Of a stretch of 64,000 nt of DNA, positions 24,394 through 33,066 are shown piece by piece. A program made the translations under genes and the position numbers. The DNA is from Anaerovorax odorimutans. Lineage in GTDB: Bacteria; Bacillota; Clostridia; Peptostreptococcales; Anaerovoracaceae. Where the stretch lies: contig NZ_JANFXK010000003.1 of the NCBI RefSeq assembly GCF_024459955.1, positions 62,001-126,000 of the forward strand, written 5' to 3'. Below the pieces are notes generated by a model. The model had not been told where the DNA came from. It searched no databases and was given only the letters and a program-made list of their open reading frames with translations. Position 1 is the stretch's first letter. The number at the start of each line of letters is the position of its first letter.

Positions 24394-24422
24394 ATTTTAG
24401 CATAGAAAAAGAAGAAACTCAA
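24394..24422 (-). promoter_or_regulatory. Sigma-A promoter of the coiled-coil protein gene
   Basis: Minus strand TTGAGT (24417-24422), 17-bp spacer, TAAAAT (24394-24399), with the ATG at 24361 preceded by AAAGGAGG. Confidence 0.65.
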
Positions 24423-24486
24423 GCATATATTTGTAAATATTTGTAATTAAATACATATAATTACTCAAGCGACAGCCGTATTGAAG

Positions 24487-25098
24487 TTACTCTTTGATCC
24501 GGCCTTTTTCCACGTTGGGCAAGATAAAGTTGTTCAGCGAATAGTCCCACAGCTTTTCCGAGCCCTCCGCGGTTCTGCCGTTGCGCCTGAGGATTTGTGA
24601 AAGCCGCACTTTTCCTTCCGCCCAGGCTTTTCCGTCGGTTTCTGCGTTCAGCATGACCGGCTGAACATTATCCATTGTATGGGCAAATTTGGCTTCCGGA
24701 GTTTCACCCTCCTCGAATTCTTCCCACAGAGCCCGCAGCTTTTTTCCCTGGTCTTCAGGAAGCAGGCCGAAGATTCTTTCTGCCGCTTTCTCCTCCCTCT
24801 GGCGTTGGGTAGCCCTGCCCGCCTCATCATAGGCATAGGTATCGCCGGCATCGATTTCCACTAAATCATGGATCAGCAGCATGGTTACTGTTTTCAAAAC
24901 ATCGATGGATTCGTTGGCGTACTCGCTTAAGAGAAGCGTCATGATGGCCATGTGCCATGCGTGTTCAGCATCGTTTTCCATTCGCTTTCCGCTGGAAACA
25001 TAGGTCCTGCGGCTGATCATCTTTTCTTTGTCAATCTCTCTGATAAAAGCAAACTGCTTTTCCAATCGGTCCTGCTCTTTCAATTTTTTGTCCTGCAT
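24487..25098 (-). CDS. HD-domain phosphohydrolase (YfbR/HDDC2-like nucleotidase)
   Basis: A 203-aa HD protein. Metal ligands are visible in NDAEHAWHMAIM (His), LLIHDLVEIDAGDTYAYD (HD pair and the extra D/E of the YfbR type) and FAHTMDNVQPV (Asp). YfbR-like enzymes dephosphorylate deoxynucleoside monophosphates; HDDC2-like proteins share the same pattern, and the exact substrate is open. It has one gene on either side with terminators nearby: the CorC gene ends in a hairpin upstream, and the coiled-coil gene with its own promoter lies downstream. Confidence 0.85.
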   Translation of the reverse strand: MQDKKLKEQDRLEKQFAFIREIDKEKMISRRTYVSSGKRMENDAEHAWHMAIMTLLLSEYANESIDVLKTVTMLLIHDLVEIDAGDTYAYDEAGRATQRQREEKAAERIFGLLPEDQGKKLRALWEEFEEGETPEAKFAHTMDNVQPVMLNAETDGKAWAEGKVRLSQILRRNGRTAEGSEKLWDYSLNNFILPNVEKGRIKE

Positions 25099-25131
25099 AT
25101 TGGTGATTCTCCTCTTCCCCGTATAAAAGTG

Positions 25132-25162
25132 AAAACGGCGTATGCTGACAGCGCATACGCCG
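25132..25162 (-). terminator. Intrinsic terminator after the CorC-family gene
   Basis: Minus strand CGGCGTATGC (25153-25162) pairs perfectly with GCATACGCCG (25136-25145), ten pairs with a seven-base loop, followed by TTTT. It lies just after the stop at 25168. T-rich sequence on the other side could also allow plus-strand use. Confidence 0.8.
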
Positions 25163-25167
25163 ATCCG

Positions 25168-26583
25168 TTATTTTTCCGTATCCTTTTCTTTTCCGCGTTT
25201 TTCCCGGCGGGATTCTTTTTCATCCGCCTCTTTCTCATCAGGATCTTCTTTTTCCTTTTCCGGCATGATATAGAGCTTGACTTTTTCAATCCTTCGATCC
25301 TTTACAGATTCAATCTTAAAGATATAGTTTTCAAACTCAATGATACGGTCTTCATCTTCATCTTCATCGGGAATCTCTCCCAGCATATCTATGATAAAGC
25401 CACCGATGGTTTCGCTGTTTTCCGACTCCAGATTGATTTCCAGTTCTTCATTGATGTCATCCAAATCCGTGGAGCCTTCGAGCATATAGGTGTTCTCGTC
25501 GATCTTTTCAATTTCAGGTTCTTCCTCATCGTATTCGTCGTCGATATCTCCCATGACTTCCTCGATGATATCCTCCATGGTAACAATACCGGAGAAACCG
25601 CCGTATTCGTCAATGAGAATTGCGATCTGCTGCTTGGTTTTCTGCAGCTCAAAGAAAAGAGAATCGATGTTTTTCGTTTCAGGTACGAAATACGGTTTTC
25701 GGAGAATGGCTGCGATATCCACATTTTCAAAGCCGGTATCCCTGGCCTTAATGAGATAGTCCTTAATGTTGAGGATACCGATAATCTTATCGCTGTCATC
25801 GTCATAAACTGGAATTCGGGAATAACGCAGCTCCATCAGCTCGTCGATGTATTCCTCCGTAGGGTCGTTGATATCAATGGAAAACACCTCTGTACGGGGC
25901 GTCATGACCTCGTAAGCCAGCTTATCGTCAAAGGCAAAGATACTATTGATCATCTTCTTGCCTTCCTCTTTGAGCACGCCGCTCTCCTGGCCGACTTCCA
26001 GCATGGACATAACCTCGTCTTCCGAAAACTCTTCATCATCCATATCCACCCGCTGTCTGGCAATTCTCAGAAGCACATTGACCGAAGCCGACAAAAACCA
26101 TACAAAGGGTTTGGAGATGCAGGCGATGGCGTTGATGGGACGTACCACCAGCATGGCAACCCGCTCCGAATGCTGCAGAGCGATCCGCTTGGGAAAAAGC
26201 TCTCCCAGCACCAATGTAACATAGGAAAGTATGATCGTCACGATAACCACCGCCAAGTCGTTGGCAACTGTTTTGGAAAGTCCAAAGCCAGTCAGCCAGG
26301 TGCCCAAATCATCGGACATCCCCACCGCTGCCGAGGCGCTGGCCAGAAATCCAGCCAGGGTGATCGCAACCTGAATGGTTGATAAAAATACATTTGGATT
26401 ATCCAGAAGCTTTTGCACGGCAAGAGCCCGCTTGTTTCCCTCCTGGGCAAGAACCTTGATTTTGTTCTTATTAACAGATACGACTGCCATTTCCGCCGCA
26501 GCGAAAAAGGCGTTGATTATGATTAATACAAATAGAAACAGAAATTGGACCGCCAAGGGCGACCCGGGGTCAGAACCTGACAT
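25168..26583 (-). CDS. CNNM/CorC (HlyC) family membrane protein with CBS pair
   Basis: A 471-aa protein: an N-terminal CNNM transmembrane domain (about 10-180, four hydrophobic segments, NAFFAAAEMAVVSVN signature), two CBS domains (about 205-325, including TPRTEVFSID and SRIPVYDDD), a CorC_HlyC domain (about 340-425) and a lysine/glutamate-rich tail. Related proteins are implicated in magnesium or cobalt efflux; the hemolysin label is historical. The CBS pair probably binds ATP. It ends in a strong terminator and starts 6 bases after the U32 gene, so it closes that operon. Confidence 0.9.
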   Translation of the reverse strand: MSGSDPGSPLAVQFLFLFVLIIINAFFAAAEMAVVSVNKNKIKVLAQEGNKRALAVQKLLDNPNVFLSTIQVAITLAGFLASASAAVGMSDDLGTWLTGFGLSKTVANDLAVVIVTIILSYVTLVLGELFPKRIALQHSERVAMLVVRPINAIACISKPFVWFLSASVNVLLRIARQRVDMDDEEFSEDEVMSMLEVGQESGVLKEEGKKMINSIFAFDDKLAYEVMTPRTEVFSIDINDPTEEYIDELMELRYSRIPVYDDDSDKIIGILNIKDYLIKARDTGFENVDIAAILRKPYFVPETKNIDSLFFELQKTKQQIAILIDEYGGFSGIVTMEDIIEEVMGDIDDEYDEEEPEIEKIDENTYMLEGSTDLDDINEELEINLESENSETIGGFIIDMLGEIPDEDEDEDRIIEFENYIFKIESVKDRRIEKVKLYIMPEKEKEDPDEKEADEKESRREKRGKEKDTEK

Positions 26584-26589
26584 TCTTGT

Positions 26590-27816
26590 TTACTCCTTTC
26601 GTTTTCGAAGCATAAAGTTCTCACGGACCGGATGCTCCATTTTGATATTCAGAATCTGCTGTGGATGAGGCGCCGATTCGATCGGATTGCCTTCTTCATC
26701 CAGCAGAACCTCCAGTTTTTGTTTGAAAAAATCGGTATAAGGACCGAAAACCTCAATTTCTTCGCCAACTGTCATTTTATTGCGCTGTTCCACCACCGCC
26801 ATTGACGTAGCGGGATCATAGCTTTTAACCACGCCGATAAAGGTGTATTCTCTCGTATAGGCGCTGGTCTGGTAATTTTGATCTTTGTTGGTCGGCTGGT
26901 TGAAATAAAAACCTGTGGTAAATTCCCTGTGGCTTACTTTTTTCAGTTCATCCATCCATTCCTCACGGAAAATGTAGTTTTCCGGGTCCTGATAGTAAGC
27001 GTCGATCGCTTTTCGATAGGCGCTGACAATGGTAGCAACATAAAAGCTGCTTTTCATGCGGCCTTCGATCTTAGCGGAGGCGATGCCCGCGCGAACCAGC
27101 TCAGGGATATGGCGGATCATGCACAAATCGCGGGAATTGAGGATATAAGTTCCCCGTTCGTCTTCTTCCACCGGATAGTATTCGCCGGGGCGCTGCTCCT
27201 CTACCAGCGCGTATTTCCATCTGCATGGATGGGCGCACTGTCCCCGGTTGGCATCCCGTTCGATCATAAAATTGCTCAAAAGGCATCTGCCGGAATATGA
27301 AATACACATGGCCCCCTGAACAAAGGCTTCAAATTCCATGGAATCGGGAAGCTTTTCCCGCAGCTGGCCGATCTCGGAAAAAGTCAGTTCGCGGGCCAGC
27401 ACGATCCTCTTTACTCCCTGCGCCATCCAGAACTGAGCCGTCTTGTAATTGGTCATATTGGCCTGGGTGGAAAGATGAATCTCCGCGTCCGGCATAACCT
27501 CCCGGATCATGAGAATAATACCCGGATCCGACACAATAAAAGCATCGATGTCCAGAGATTTAATCTTAATCAAATAATCCTCCAGCGGAAGAATGTCCTC
27601 ATTGTGGGCAAAGATGTTGATGGTCAGATAGCATTTCACATCTCTGGCGTGAGCATAAGCGATACCCTCCCTCATCTGTTCGATGGAAAGATTCCCCGCC
27701 CCTGCCCGCAGACTGAACAGCTCTCCGCCGAAATAAACGGCATCGGCGCCGTAGTCCACGGCTGTTTTCAGTTTTTCCAAGTCTCCTGCCGGAGCAAGTA
27801 ACTCTAGTTTGTCCAT
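26590..27816 (-). CDS. Peptidase U32 family protein, TrhP-type tRNA U34 hydroxylation factor
   Basis: A 408-aa U32 protein. It starts LELLAPAGDLEKLKTAVDYGADAVYFGG and carries the family signature EAFVQGAMCISYSGRCLLSNF together with a GQCAHPCRW cysteine cluster, proposed to hold an iron-sulfur centre. TrhP proteins use prephenate to make 5-hydroxyuridine at tRNA position 34. Its neighbour TrmR methylates that base, so the two genes encode consecutive steps. Bacillus has two U32 proteins (YrrN and YrrO) beside YrrM; only one, YrrO-sized, is present here. Collagenase-type annotation is the older alternative. Confidence 0.88.
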   Translation of the reverse strand: MDKLELLAPAGDLEKLKTAVDYGADAVYFGGELFSLRAGAGNLSIEQMREGIAYAHARDVKCYLTINIFAHNEDILPLEDYLIKIKSLDIDAFIVSDPGIILMIREVMPDAEIHLSTQANMTNYKTAQFWMAQGVKRIVLARELTFSEIGQLREKLPDSMEFEAFVQGAMCISYSGRCLLSNFMIERDANRGQCAHPCRWKYALVEEQRPGEYYPVEEDERGTYILNSRDLCMIRHIPELVRAGIASAKIEGRMKSSFYVATIVSAYRKAIDAYYQDPENYIFREEWMDELKKVSHREFTTGFYFNQPTNKDQNYQTSAYTREYTFIGVVKSYDPATSMAVVEQRNKMTVGEEIEVFGPYTDFFKQKLEVLLDEEGNPIESAPHPQQILNIKMEHPVRENFMLRKRKE

Positions 27817-27817
27817 T

Positions 27818-28462
27818 TTATCCTCTCAATACACTGAAGGAAACTCCGTCGCCGATGGGCAGCACGGAAGTGTCCGCACAGTTTGTCTGTGTAATATAAG
27901 TAAGAAATTCCCGTAAATTACGGATATGCGTTTTGTGCTTCTGTCTCGGATCGTATTCCTCAGAGACCGTCATCCCCTTCATAAGCACATTATCGCATAT
28001 GATCATCGCATCCGAACAGCACAGGGGAACCGCTTTGTCCCAGAATGTCCGATAATGGCTTTTGGAAGCGTCAATGAAAACAAAATCAAAAGGTCCCAAG
28101 AGCTGATCCAGAACCACCTGCCCCGGCCCGTACAAAACCTCAACCCGATCAGACAGGCCCATCTTCTCCAGATTTTCCCGAGCCTCCATACATGCCTGAG
28201 CATCGGCCTCAATGGTGATGATGCGGCTGGATGGGCATGTCACTGCCATGCAGGCGGCAGAATAGCCGATTGCCGTACCGATCTCCAGAATTGTCAGCGG
28301 TTTTCTAATACGCAGCAGATTCAGCAGAAAGGTTTCCGTATCCCGCAGAATGATGGGGACGCCCGCTTTCTCCGCTTCCTCTCTCAGCGCTGCCAGCTGC
28401 TCGTTTAAAGGATGGTACAGTCCGTCAATATAGGCTGTAACTTTATCGTTTGTAATGTTCAT
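27818..28462 (-). CDS. trmR: tRNA 5-hydroxyuridine O-methyltransferase, TrmR/YrrM-like
   Basis: A 214-aa class I SAM methyltransferase: ILEIGTAIGYSAACMA (motif I), IITIEADAQACMEARENL, FDFVFIDASKSHY (motif IV) and the C-terminal ICDNVLMKG stretch. The family resembles catechol O-methyltransferases. TrmR (YrrM) forms 5-methoxyuridine at tRNA position 34 in Bacillus. The assignment rests on the mltG-trmR-U32 order, which matches yrrL-yrrM-yrrN-yrrO. It starts 0 bases after mltG's stop, and one base separates its stop from the U32 gene. Confidence 0.85.
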   Translation of the reverse strand: MNITNDKVTAYIDGLYHPLNEQLAALREEAEKAGVPIILRDTETFLLNLLRIRKPLTILEIGTAIGYSAACMAVTCPSSRIITIEADAQACMEARENLEKMGLSDRVEVLYGPGQVVLDQLLGPFDFVFIDASKSHYRTFWDKAVPLCCSDAMIICDNVLMKGMTVSEEYDPRQKHKTHIRNLREFLTYITQTNCADTSVLPIGDGVSFSVLRG

Positions 28463-29536
28463 TTAATACCATTTATTTTCCTTAACAATTTTCTGATGTT
28501 CTGCGTAAGTCTTTGAATAGAGTACCTTTCCGTCCTTTGTCGCAAAGAAGAACAAGTAGTCGCTGGGCTCATAATTGAGGCAGTCGTCCATGGTGCTTCT
28601 CGGAACCGCGCAGATTGGGCCTACTGGGAGACCTTTATTTTTATAGGTGTTGTATTTGGAATCCACCTGTGTTTCCTTGATGGAAACCTTTACCCCGGTT
28701 CTGTCCAGAGCATACAGCACCGTGATATCGCTCTGCAGCGCCATGTTTTTATCGAGACGGTTTTTAAATACGCCTGCGATCTTCGGGCGGTCCGCTTCAA
28801 AGAGCGATTCCCTCTCCACAACGGAAGCAAATGACAGGAACTGGTGAACGGACATGTTGAGCTTGGATTTAATATCTTCCTTGATCGGAGTCAACTCTTT
28901 ACCCATCTTATTCAGCATGGTTTCCGTGATCTTTTCAATGTCCGGGTCCTTTTCCGAAAGAAAGTACGTTTCCGGATAGAGATATCCCTCCAGCGGATAC
29001 TTCAGATCCTTATTTAAAATATCATCAGCCAGGAACCAGTATTTTTTGATAAGCGCTTTCAGATACGTTTTATCCGACCACTTATCCAGGATATCCTTCT
29101 CCGCAAGTCCTGATTCCTTGGAAATGGCTTCCGCTGCCTGCGGGATCGTGGCTCCCTCTATGATCGTAAACTTGGACTGAGATGTATACGCAGGATCTCC
29201 GCTGTTCATCGCGGAAAAAATCTCCGTCAAAGTCATATCTTTACTGAGCACATAGGTATTGGCCTGGATGCTATCCGGCGAAGAAAGCTTTACATAGATC
29301 TTTCCGCACAGCTTGTTCTGCACTAAGCCGGCTTCATCAAGCTGATTGAGAATCTGCAGCGTTCCGGTTCCCGGCTCTATGGTGATGCTCACCTTATCCT
29401 TGTTTCCCGGATCCGTAGCCGATATGCCATGTACATAGAAAAACAATCCCCCTGCCAGGACTAAGACGATAACCGCCAATATAATCACTAGCTTTATTCC
29501 TGATTTCCCTCTGGTATCCTTATATGCCCTTTTCAT
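28463..29536 (-). CDS. mltG: Endolytic murein transglycosylase MltG
   Basis: ATG 29536 has GAGGA eight bases before it and is preferred over ATG 29551; the product is 357 aa. A basic N-terminus and one membrane segment (about 15-37) anchor it outside the cell. A LysM-like region (IEPGTGTLQILNQL) is followed by the YceG catalytic domain with the essential glutamate in FLSFASVVERESL and the conserved TQVDSKYNTYKNKGLPVGPI stretch. MltG cuts nascent glycan strands near the synthase. It is yrrL of Bacillus by position. Confidence 0.93.
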   Translation of the reverse strand: MKRAYKDTRGKSGIKLVIILAVIVLVLAGGLFFYVHGISATDPGNKDKVSITIEPGTGTLQILNQLDEAGLVQNKLCGKIYVKLSSPDSIQANTYVLSKDMTLTEIFSAMNSGDPAYTSQSKFTIIEGATIPQAAEAISKESGLAEKDILDKWSDKTYLKALIKKYWFLADDILNKDLKYPLEGYLYPETYFLSEKDPDIEKITETMLNKMGKELTPIKEDIKSKLNMSVHQFLSFASVVERESLFEADRPKIAGVFKNRLDKNMALQSDITVLYALDRTGVKVSIKETQVDSKYNTYKNKGLPVGPICAVPRSTMDDCLNYEPSDYLFFFATKDGKVLYSKTYAEHQKIVKENKWY

Positions 29537-29645
29537 ATAGTTTGTCCTCATTTCTGCAACAGTTACTGATAATATTCATAAAAATGCGGATGCCGCGGCC
29601 TTCTATCGCTTGTTCGCCGATGCGTGGCCGGAGCCATAATACGCA

Positions 29646-29668
29646 GAAAGGGACGCCAAAACGTCCCT
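29646..29668 (-). terminator. Short hairpin after efp
   Basis: Minus strand AGGGACG (29662-29668) pairs with CGTCCCT (29649-29655), then TTTC. It lies 14 bases after the efp stop. The U-tract is weak, so termination may be partial. Confidence 0.45.
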
Positions 29669-29681
29669 CTGACTTCATACA

Positions 29682-30242
29682 CTATTTGGATCTTCCCAGA
29701 TATTCTCCGGTTCTGGTATCGATCTGGATGATTTCACCCTCTTCGATAAAAATAGGAACGTGCACAACCGCGCCGGTTTCAACTGTAGCGGCCTTTGTTA
29801 CGTTAGTGGCGGTGTCGCCCTTTACGCCCGGCTCTGTTTCGACTACTTTCAGATCGACGAAGTTGGGAGCTTCCACAAGGAAGGCATTTCCTTTATAGAA
29901 CTTGATCGTCGCTTCATCGTTTTCTCTCAGGTATTTCATTGCGTCCTCTACCTGCTCGAAAGGAAGAGGGATCTGTTCATATGACTCAGGGTCCATGAAG
30001 TAATAGAGGTCCCCGTCGTTGTACAGGTACTGCATGGTCTTAGTCTCGATATGCGCTTTCGGGAACTTGTCGTTGGGGTTGAAAGCTTCCTCTCTTGTTG
30101 CCCCTGTGAGGATGTTTCTGTACTTCGTTCTTACGAAAGCCGCGCCTTTTCCCGGCTTAACGTGCTGGAAGTCCAAAACGACATGGGGTTCGCCGTTAAT
30201 TTCAAATGTGATACCTTTTCTAAAATCGCCTGCATAAATCAT
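29682..30242 (-). CDS. efp: Translation elongation factor P
   Basis: A 186-aa EF-P with three beta-barrel domains. The loop that reaches the peptidyl-transferase centre reads [10 protein letters not shown] with K32 at the tip, as in Bacillus, where that lysine carries a 5-aminopentanol group. EF-P rescues ribosomes stalled on polyproline. The C-terminal signature [10 protein letters not shown] is present. It is the only complete gene between a promoter inside the M24 gene and a hairpin, so it is probably transcribed alone at a high rate. Confidence 0.98.
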   Translation of the reverse strand: MIYAGDFRKGITFEINGEPHVVLDFQHVKPGKGAAFVRTKYRNILTGATREEAFNPNDKFPKAHIETKTMQYLYNDGDLYYFMDPESYEQIPLPFEQVEDAMKYLRENDEATIKFYKGNAFLVEAPNFVDLKVVETEPGVKGDTATNVTKAATVETGAVVHVPIFIEEGEIIQIDTRTGEYLGRSK

Positions 30243-30277
30243 AAATTTCTCGACCTTTCTTAAATTTGTATTTTTAA

Positions 30278-30964
30278 TCAGAGTATAATCAGTTCTTTAC
30301 AAGACCTAGTTGTATTTATTATACCAAAGTCTGTAACAATTGCCAAGTCCTCAATACGCACTCCGAAATTTCCAGGTATGTAGATACCCGGTTCAATGGT
30401 AACCGGCATGTATTCTGCCAAAACCTCGTCGCTTTTGGTATTGAGTGTGGGAGCTTCATGGACCTCGGTGCCTACGCCGTGTCCGGTCCCATGGATGTAA
30501 TATTCTCCATAGCCGGCATCCGCTATGATGTCCCGGCATACCTTATCCACGTCAAAGCACCTGACTCCCGCCTTAACAGCGGAAAGACCCGCTTCCTGAG
30601 AGCGAAGGACAATATCGTACACTTCCTGCTGGTCATCCCGGATATAGTTCATGGCAACGGTTCTGGTCATGTCGCCGCAGTAACCTTCTACCACAGCTCC
30701 CATGTCGATGGTAACCAGATCTCCCTCCATGATGACCTTATCCGTCGGCTCGCCGTGGGGAAATTCGGTCCTGGTACCGGAGACGCAGATGGTTGGGAAG
30801 GACAGCCCTTCCGCCCCCAGCGCCAGCAGCACCCGCTCGATTTCATCTGCCACCTGCAGCTCGGTCATGCCCACCTTCATAAATTCGAGGATATGGGAAA
30901 AGCAAATATCCCCCATAGCCTCGGCTTTCATTATTTTCAACAATTCGTCCGCGGACTTAATCAT
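30278..30964 (-). CDS. M24 metallopeptidase, catalytic domain only (aminopeptidase P-like)
   Basis: From ATG 30964 (overlapping the ylbF stop by 8 bases) the product is 228 aa. It carries the full M24 metal site: both aspartates in [18 protein letters not shown], the histidine in [12 protein letters not shown], the glutamate in TIEPGIYIP and the last in [10 protein letters not shown]. Sequence is of the Xaa-Pro dipeptidase type ([14 protein letters not shown]), not methionine aminopeptidase, yet the usual N-terminal creatinase-like domain of about 120 residues is absent. Upstream DNA encodes YlbF, so the domain is missing rather than unread. Substrate range may therefore differ from PepP/PepQ. 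Confidence 0.88.
   Translation of the reverse strand: MIKSADELLKIMKAEAMGDICFSHILEFMKVGMTELQVADEIERVLLALGAEGLSFPTICVSGTRTEFPHGEPTDKVIMEGDLVTIDMGAVVEGYCGDMTRTVAMNYIRDDQQEVYDIVLRSQEAGLSAVKAGVRCFDVDKVCRDIIADAGYGEYYIHGTGHGVGTEVHEAPTLNTKSDEVLAEYMPVTIEPGIYIPGNFGVRIEDLAIVTDFGIINTTRSCKELIIL
30318..30346 (-). promoter_or_regulatory. Probable efp promoter inside the M24 gene
   Basis: Minus strand TTGGCA (30341-30346), 17-bp spacer and a perfect TATAAT (30318-30323), about 76 bases before the efp ATG. It lies within the last 25 codons of the M24 gene. Confidence 0.65.
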
Positions 30965-31322
30965 TTTGCTGCCCACTGAGCGCACCTCCCATTCCCAGAT
31001 CAATCACTTCCGACAGGATCTGGTATACGTCGTTTATCATCATTGAAAAACGTATTTCGCACTGGAGATATTCGGCTGCCAGCGGATCCTGCATCAGGAC
31101 CATGGACAGCTGCTGGATCTGGGTCATAGCCTCCTGATCCAGCTGCCCTTCCATCATCTGCTTTGCCTGAGCTGAAATCTGCTTTGCCTTAAAATCTTTC
31201 AGCGTCTGTTCCAGCTGGGTATTTCCTTTAATTTTTTCCTTTGCGGCCTGATACTGCTTATATTCTTCGGATTCTCTGATGGCCTGCGTCAGTTTGTGGG
31301 CCTCATCGTATACATTCATCAC
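30957..31322 (-). CDS. YlbF/YmcA family protein
   Basis: A 121-aa helical protein: NVYDEAHKLTQAIRESEEYKQYQAA followed by an amphipathic FKAKQISAQAKQMMEG helix is the YlbF pattern. In Bacillus YlbF, YmcA and YaaT form an iron-sulfur complex that guides RNase Y and affects sporulation and competence. Which paralogue this is cannot be read safely. It stands directly between RNase J (1 base gap) and the M24 gene (8-base overlap), which fits a role in RNA turnover. Confidence 0.85.
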   Translation of the reverse strand: MMNVYDEAHKLTQAIRESEEYKQYQAAKEKIKGNTQLEQTLKDFKAKQISAQAKQMMEGQLDQEAMTQIQQLSMVLMQDPLAAEYLQCEIRFSMMINDVYQILSEVIDLGMGGALSGQQND

Positions 31323-31323
31323 T

Positions 31324-33015
31324 TTATACCTCCAAAAATATCGGTAAAATTACTGGATTTCTCATTGTCTTATTGTAAATAAAGTTTCTCAGACCATCCC
31401 GCACTGCGGTTTTCATAGCGTTCCAATCGCGGACGTTCTTTTGGCAGCACTGGTCCAGAATCTTGGACACCAGATCGCAGGCATCATCAATGAGCTTTTC
31501 ATTTTCACGCACATAGACAAATCCGCGGGAAATAATATCCGGCCCCGAAGACACACAGTTGTTTTCACGGTCAATGGCCGCGACCACGATAATCAGTCCT
31601 GATTCGGAAAGCAGTCGTCTGTCTCTCAGAACGATATTGCCTACATCTCCTACGCCCAGGCCGTCTACCATAACGCCTTCGGCTTCCGTAACGCCGCGTA
31701 TAATCTTTGCCTGCCGTTTGTTCACATCCAATTCATCACCGTTGCCCAGGATAAAGACCCGGTTTTCCGGCATACCCAGGGACTGGGCGATTTCCGAATG
31801 TTTTTTCAGATGACGGTATTCGCCGTGAACCGGCATAAAGTATTTAGGCCGGATCAGGGAGTGCATCAGCTTCAGCTCTTCCTGACAGGCATGGCCGGAA
31901 ACGTGAATATCGGCGATGTCCGAATAGATCACCTCCGCGCCCTTTTCAAACAGCTTGTTGACCACGTTGGAAACGGTCTTTTCGTTTCCCGGTACCGGAG
32001 TGGAGGAAAGAATGACCATATCGCCCTTTTTAATCTTGACCGCTTTGTGATCGTTGGTCGCCATTCGGGACAATGCTGACATGGGTTCTCCCTGGCTTCC
32101 GGTGGTGATGATTACCAGCTCCTTGTCGGGGATGTTTCTGATTTTATTGATGTCCACCAGCACATTGGCGGGAATCTTGATATAGCCCAGCTCCTGCGCC
32201 AGCGCCACCACGTTGACCATGCTTCGGCCGGAAACCGCAACTTTCCGCTTGCACATCACGGCAATATCGATGATCTTCTGCAGCCGGTGCACATTGGACG
32301 AGAAGGTGGCAATGAGGATTCTGCTCTGGGAGCGGCGGAAGATATCTTCCAGCGCGTGACCCACCACTTTTTCAGAAGCCGTATAGCCCGGCCTGGTGGC
32401 ATTGGTGCTGTCAGCCATCATCAAAAGCACGCCTTTGGAGCCCAGCTCCGCAAGCCTGGCAAAGTTGAGCGGCTCTCCGTCCACCGGTGTATAGTCGATC
32501 TTAAAGTCACCCGTATGGAAGATCCGTCCCGCCGGCGTATTGATGGACAGACAGATGGAGTCCACGATGGAGTGGGTAATCCGCAGCGTTTCCACTTCAA
32601 AGACGCCCAGCTTGAATTTCTGCCCCGCCTTGATGGGGTGGAGTCTGCCCTTCAGCCCATGCTCCTTCAGCTTGTTCTGAATCAGTCCCAGCGGAAATCT
32701 GGTTCCGTAGATGGGTACGTTGAGCACTTTGAGGAGATAAGGGACCGCGCCGATATGATCCTCGTGGCCGTGGGTGATGACAATTCCTTTGATCTTCTTG
32801 CGGTTCTGGGTCAGGTAGGAAAAATCCGGAATGACCATGTCGATTCCGAACATGTCGTCGTCCGGAAAGGACAGTCCGCAGTCAATTACCAAAATCTCAT
32901 CCTTGTATTCGATGGCAGTCATATTTTTTCCGATCTCGTTCAGGCCGCCCAGAGGGATGATTTTTAAGGTTGCTCCACCCTTGTTGTTATTCGTATTCTG
33001 TTGTTTTGTTTTCAT
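31324..33015 (-). CDS. rnj: Ribonuclease J
   Basis: A 563-aa beta-CASP metallo-beta-lactamase nuclease. The metal motif THGHEDH is at 81-87 (H82, H84, D86, H87), the beta-CASP region carries ATFSSNVHR and TTGSQGEPMSALSRMA, and a conserved VHGEYRHLKKH stretch follows. RNase J has 5'-to-3' exonuclease and endonuclease activity on RNA with a monophosphate 5' end. The N-terminal 14 residues are asparagine/lysine-rich and disordered. Whether it is J1 or J2 cannot be decided with one copy in view. Confidence 0.95.
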   Translation of the reverse strand: MKTKQQNTNNNKGGATLKIIPLGGLNEIGKNMTAIEYKDEILVIDCGLSFPDDDMFGIDMVIPDFSYLTQNRKKIKGIVITHGHEDHIGAVPYLLKVLNVPIYGTRFPLGLIQNKLKEHGLKGRLHPIKAGQKFKLGVFEVETLRITHSIVDSICLSINTPAGRIFHTGDFKIDYTPVDGEPLNFARLAELGSKGVLLMMADSTNATRPGYTASEKVVGHALEDIFRRSQSRILIATFSSNVHRLQKIIDIAVMCKRKVAVSGRSMVNVVALAQELGYIKIPANVLVDINKIRNIPDKELVIITTGSQGEPMSALSRMATNDHKAVKIKKGDMVILSSTPVPGNEKTVSNVVNKLFEKGAEVIYSDIADIHVSGHACQEELKLMHSLIRPKYFMPVHGEYRHLKKHSEIAQSLGMPENRVFILGNGDELDVNKRQAKIIRGVTEAEGVMVDGLGVGDVGNIVLRDRRLLSESGLIIVVAAIDRENNCVSSGPDIISRGFVYVRENEKLIDDACDLVSKILDQCCQKNVRDWNAMKTAVRDGLRNFIYNKTMRNPVILPIFLEV

Positions 33016-33066
33016 AAATTTCCGTTCTCTCTTTTCTTTCTCTTTCTTCCGAAAAGCTGAGAAAAC

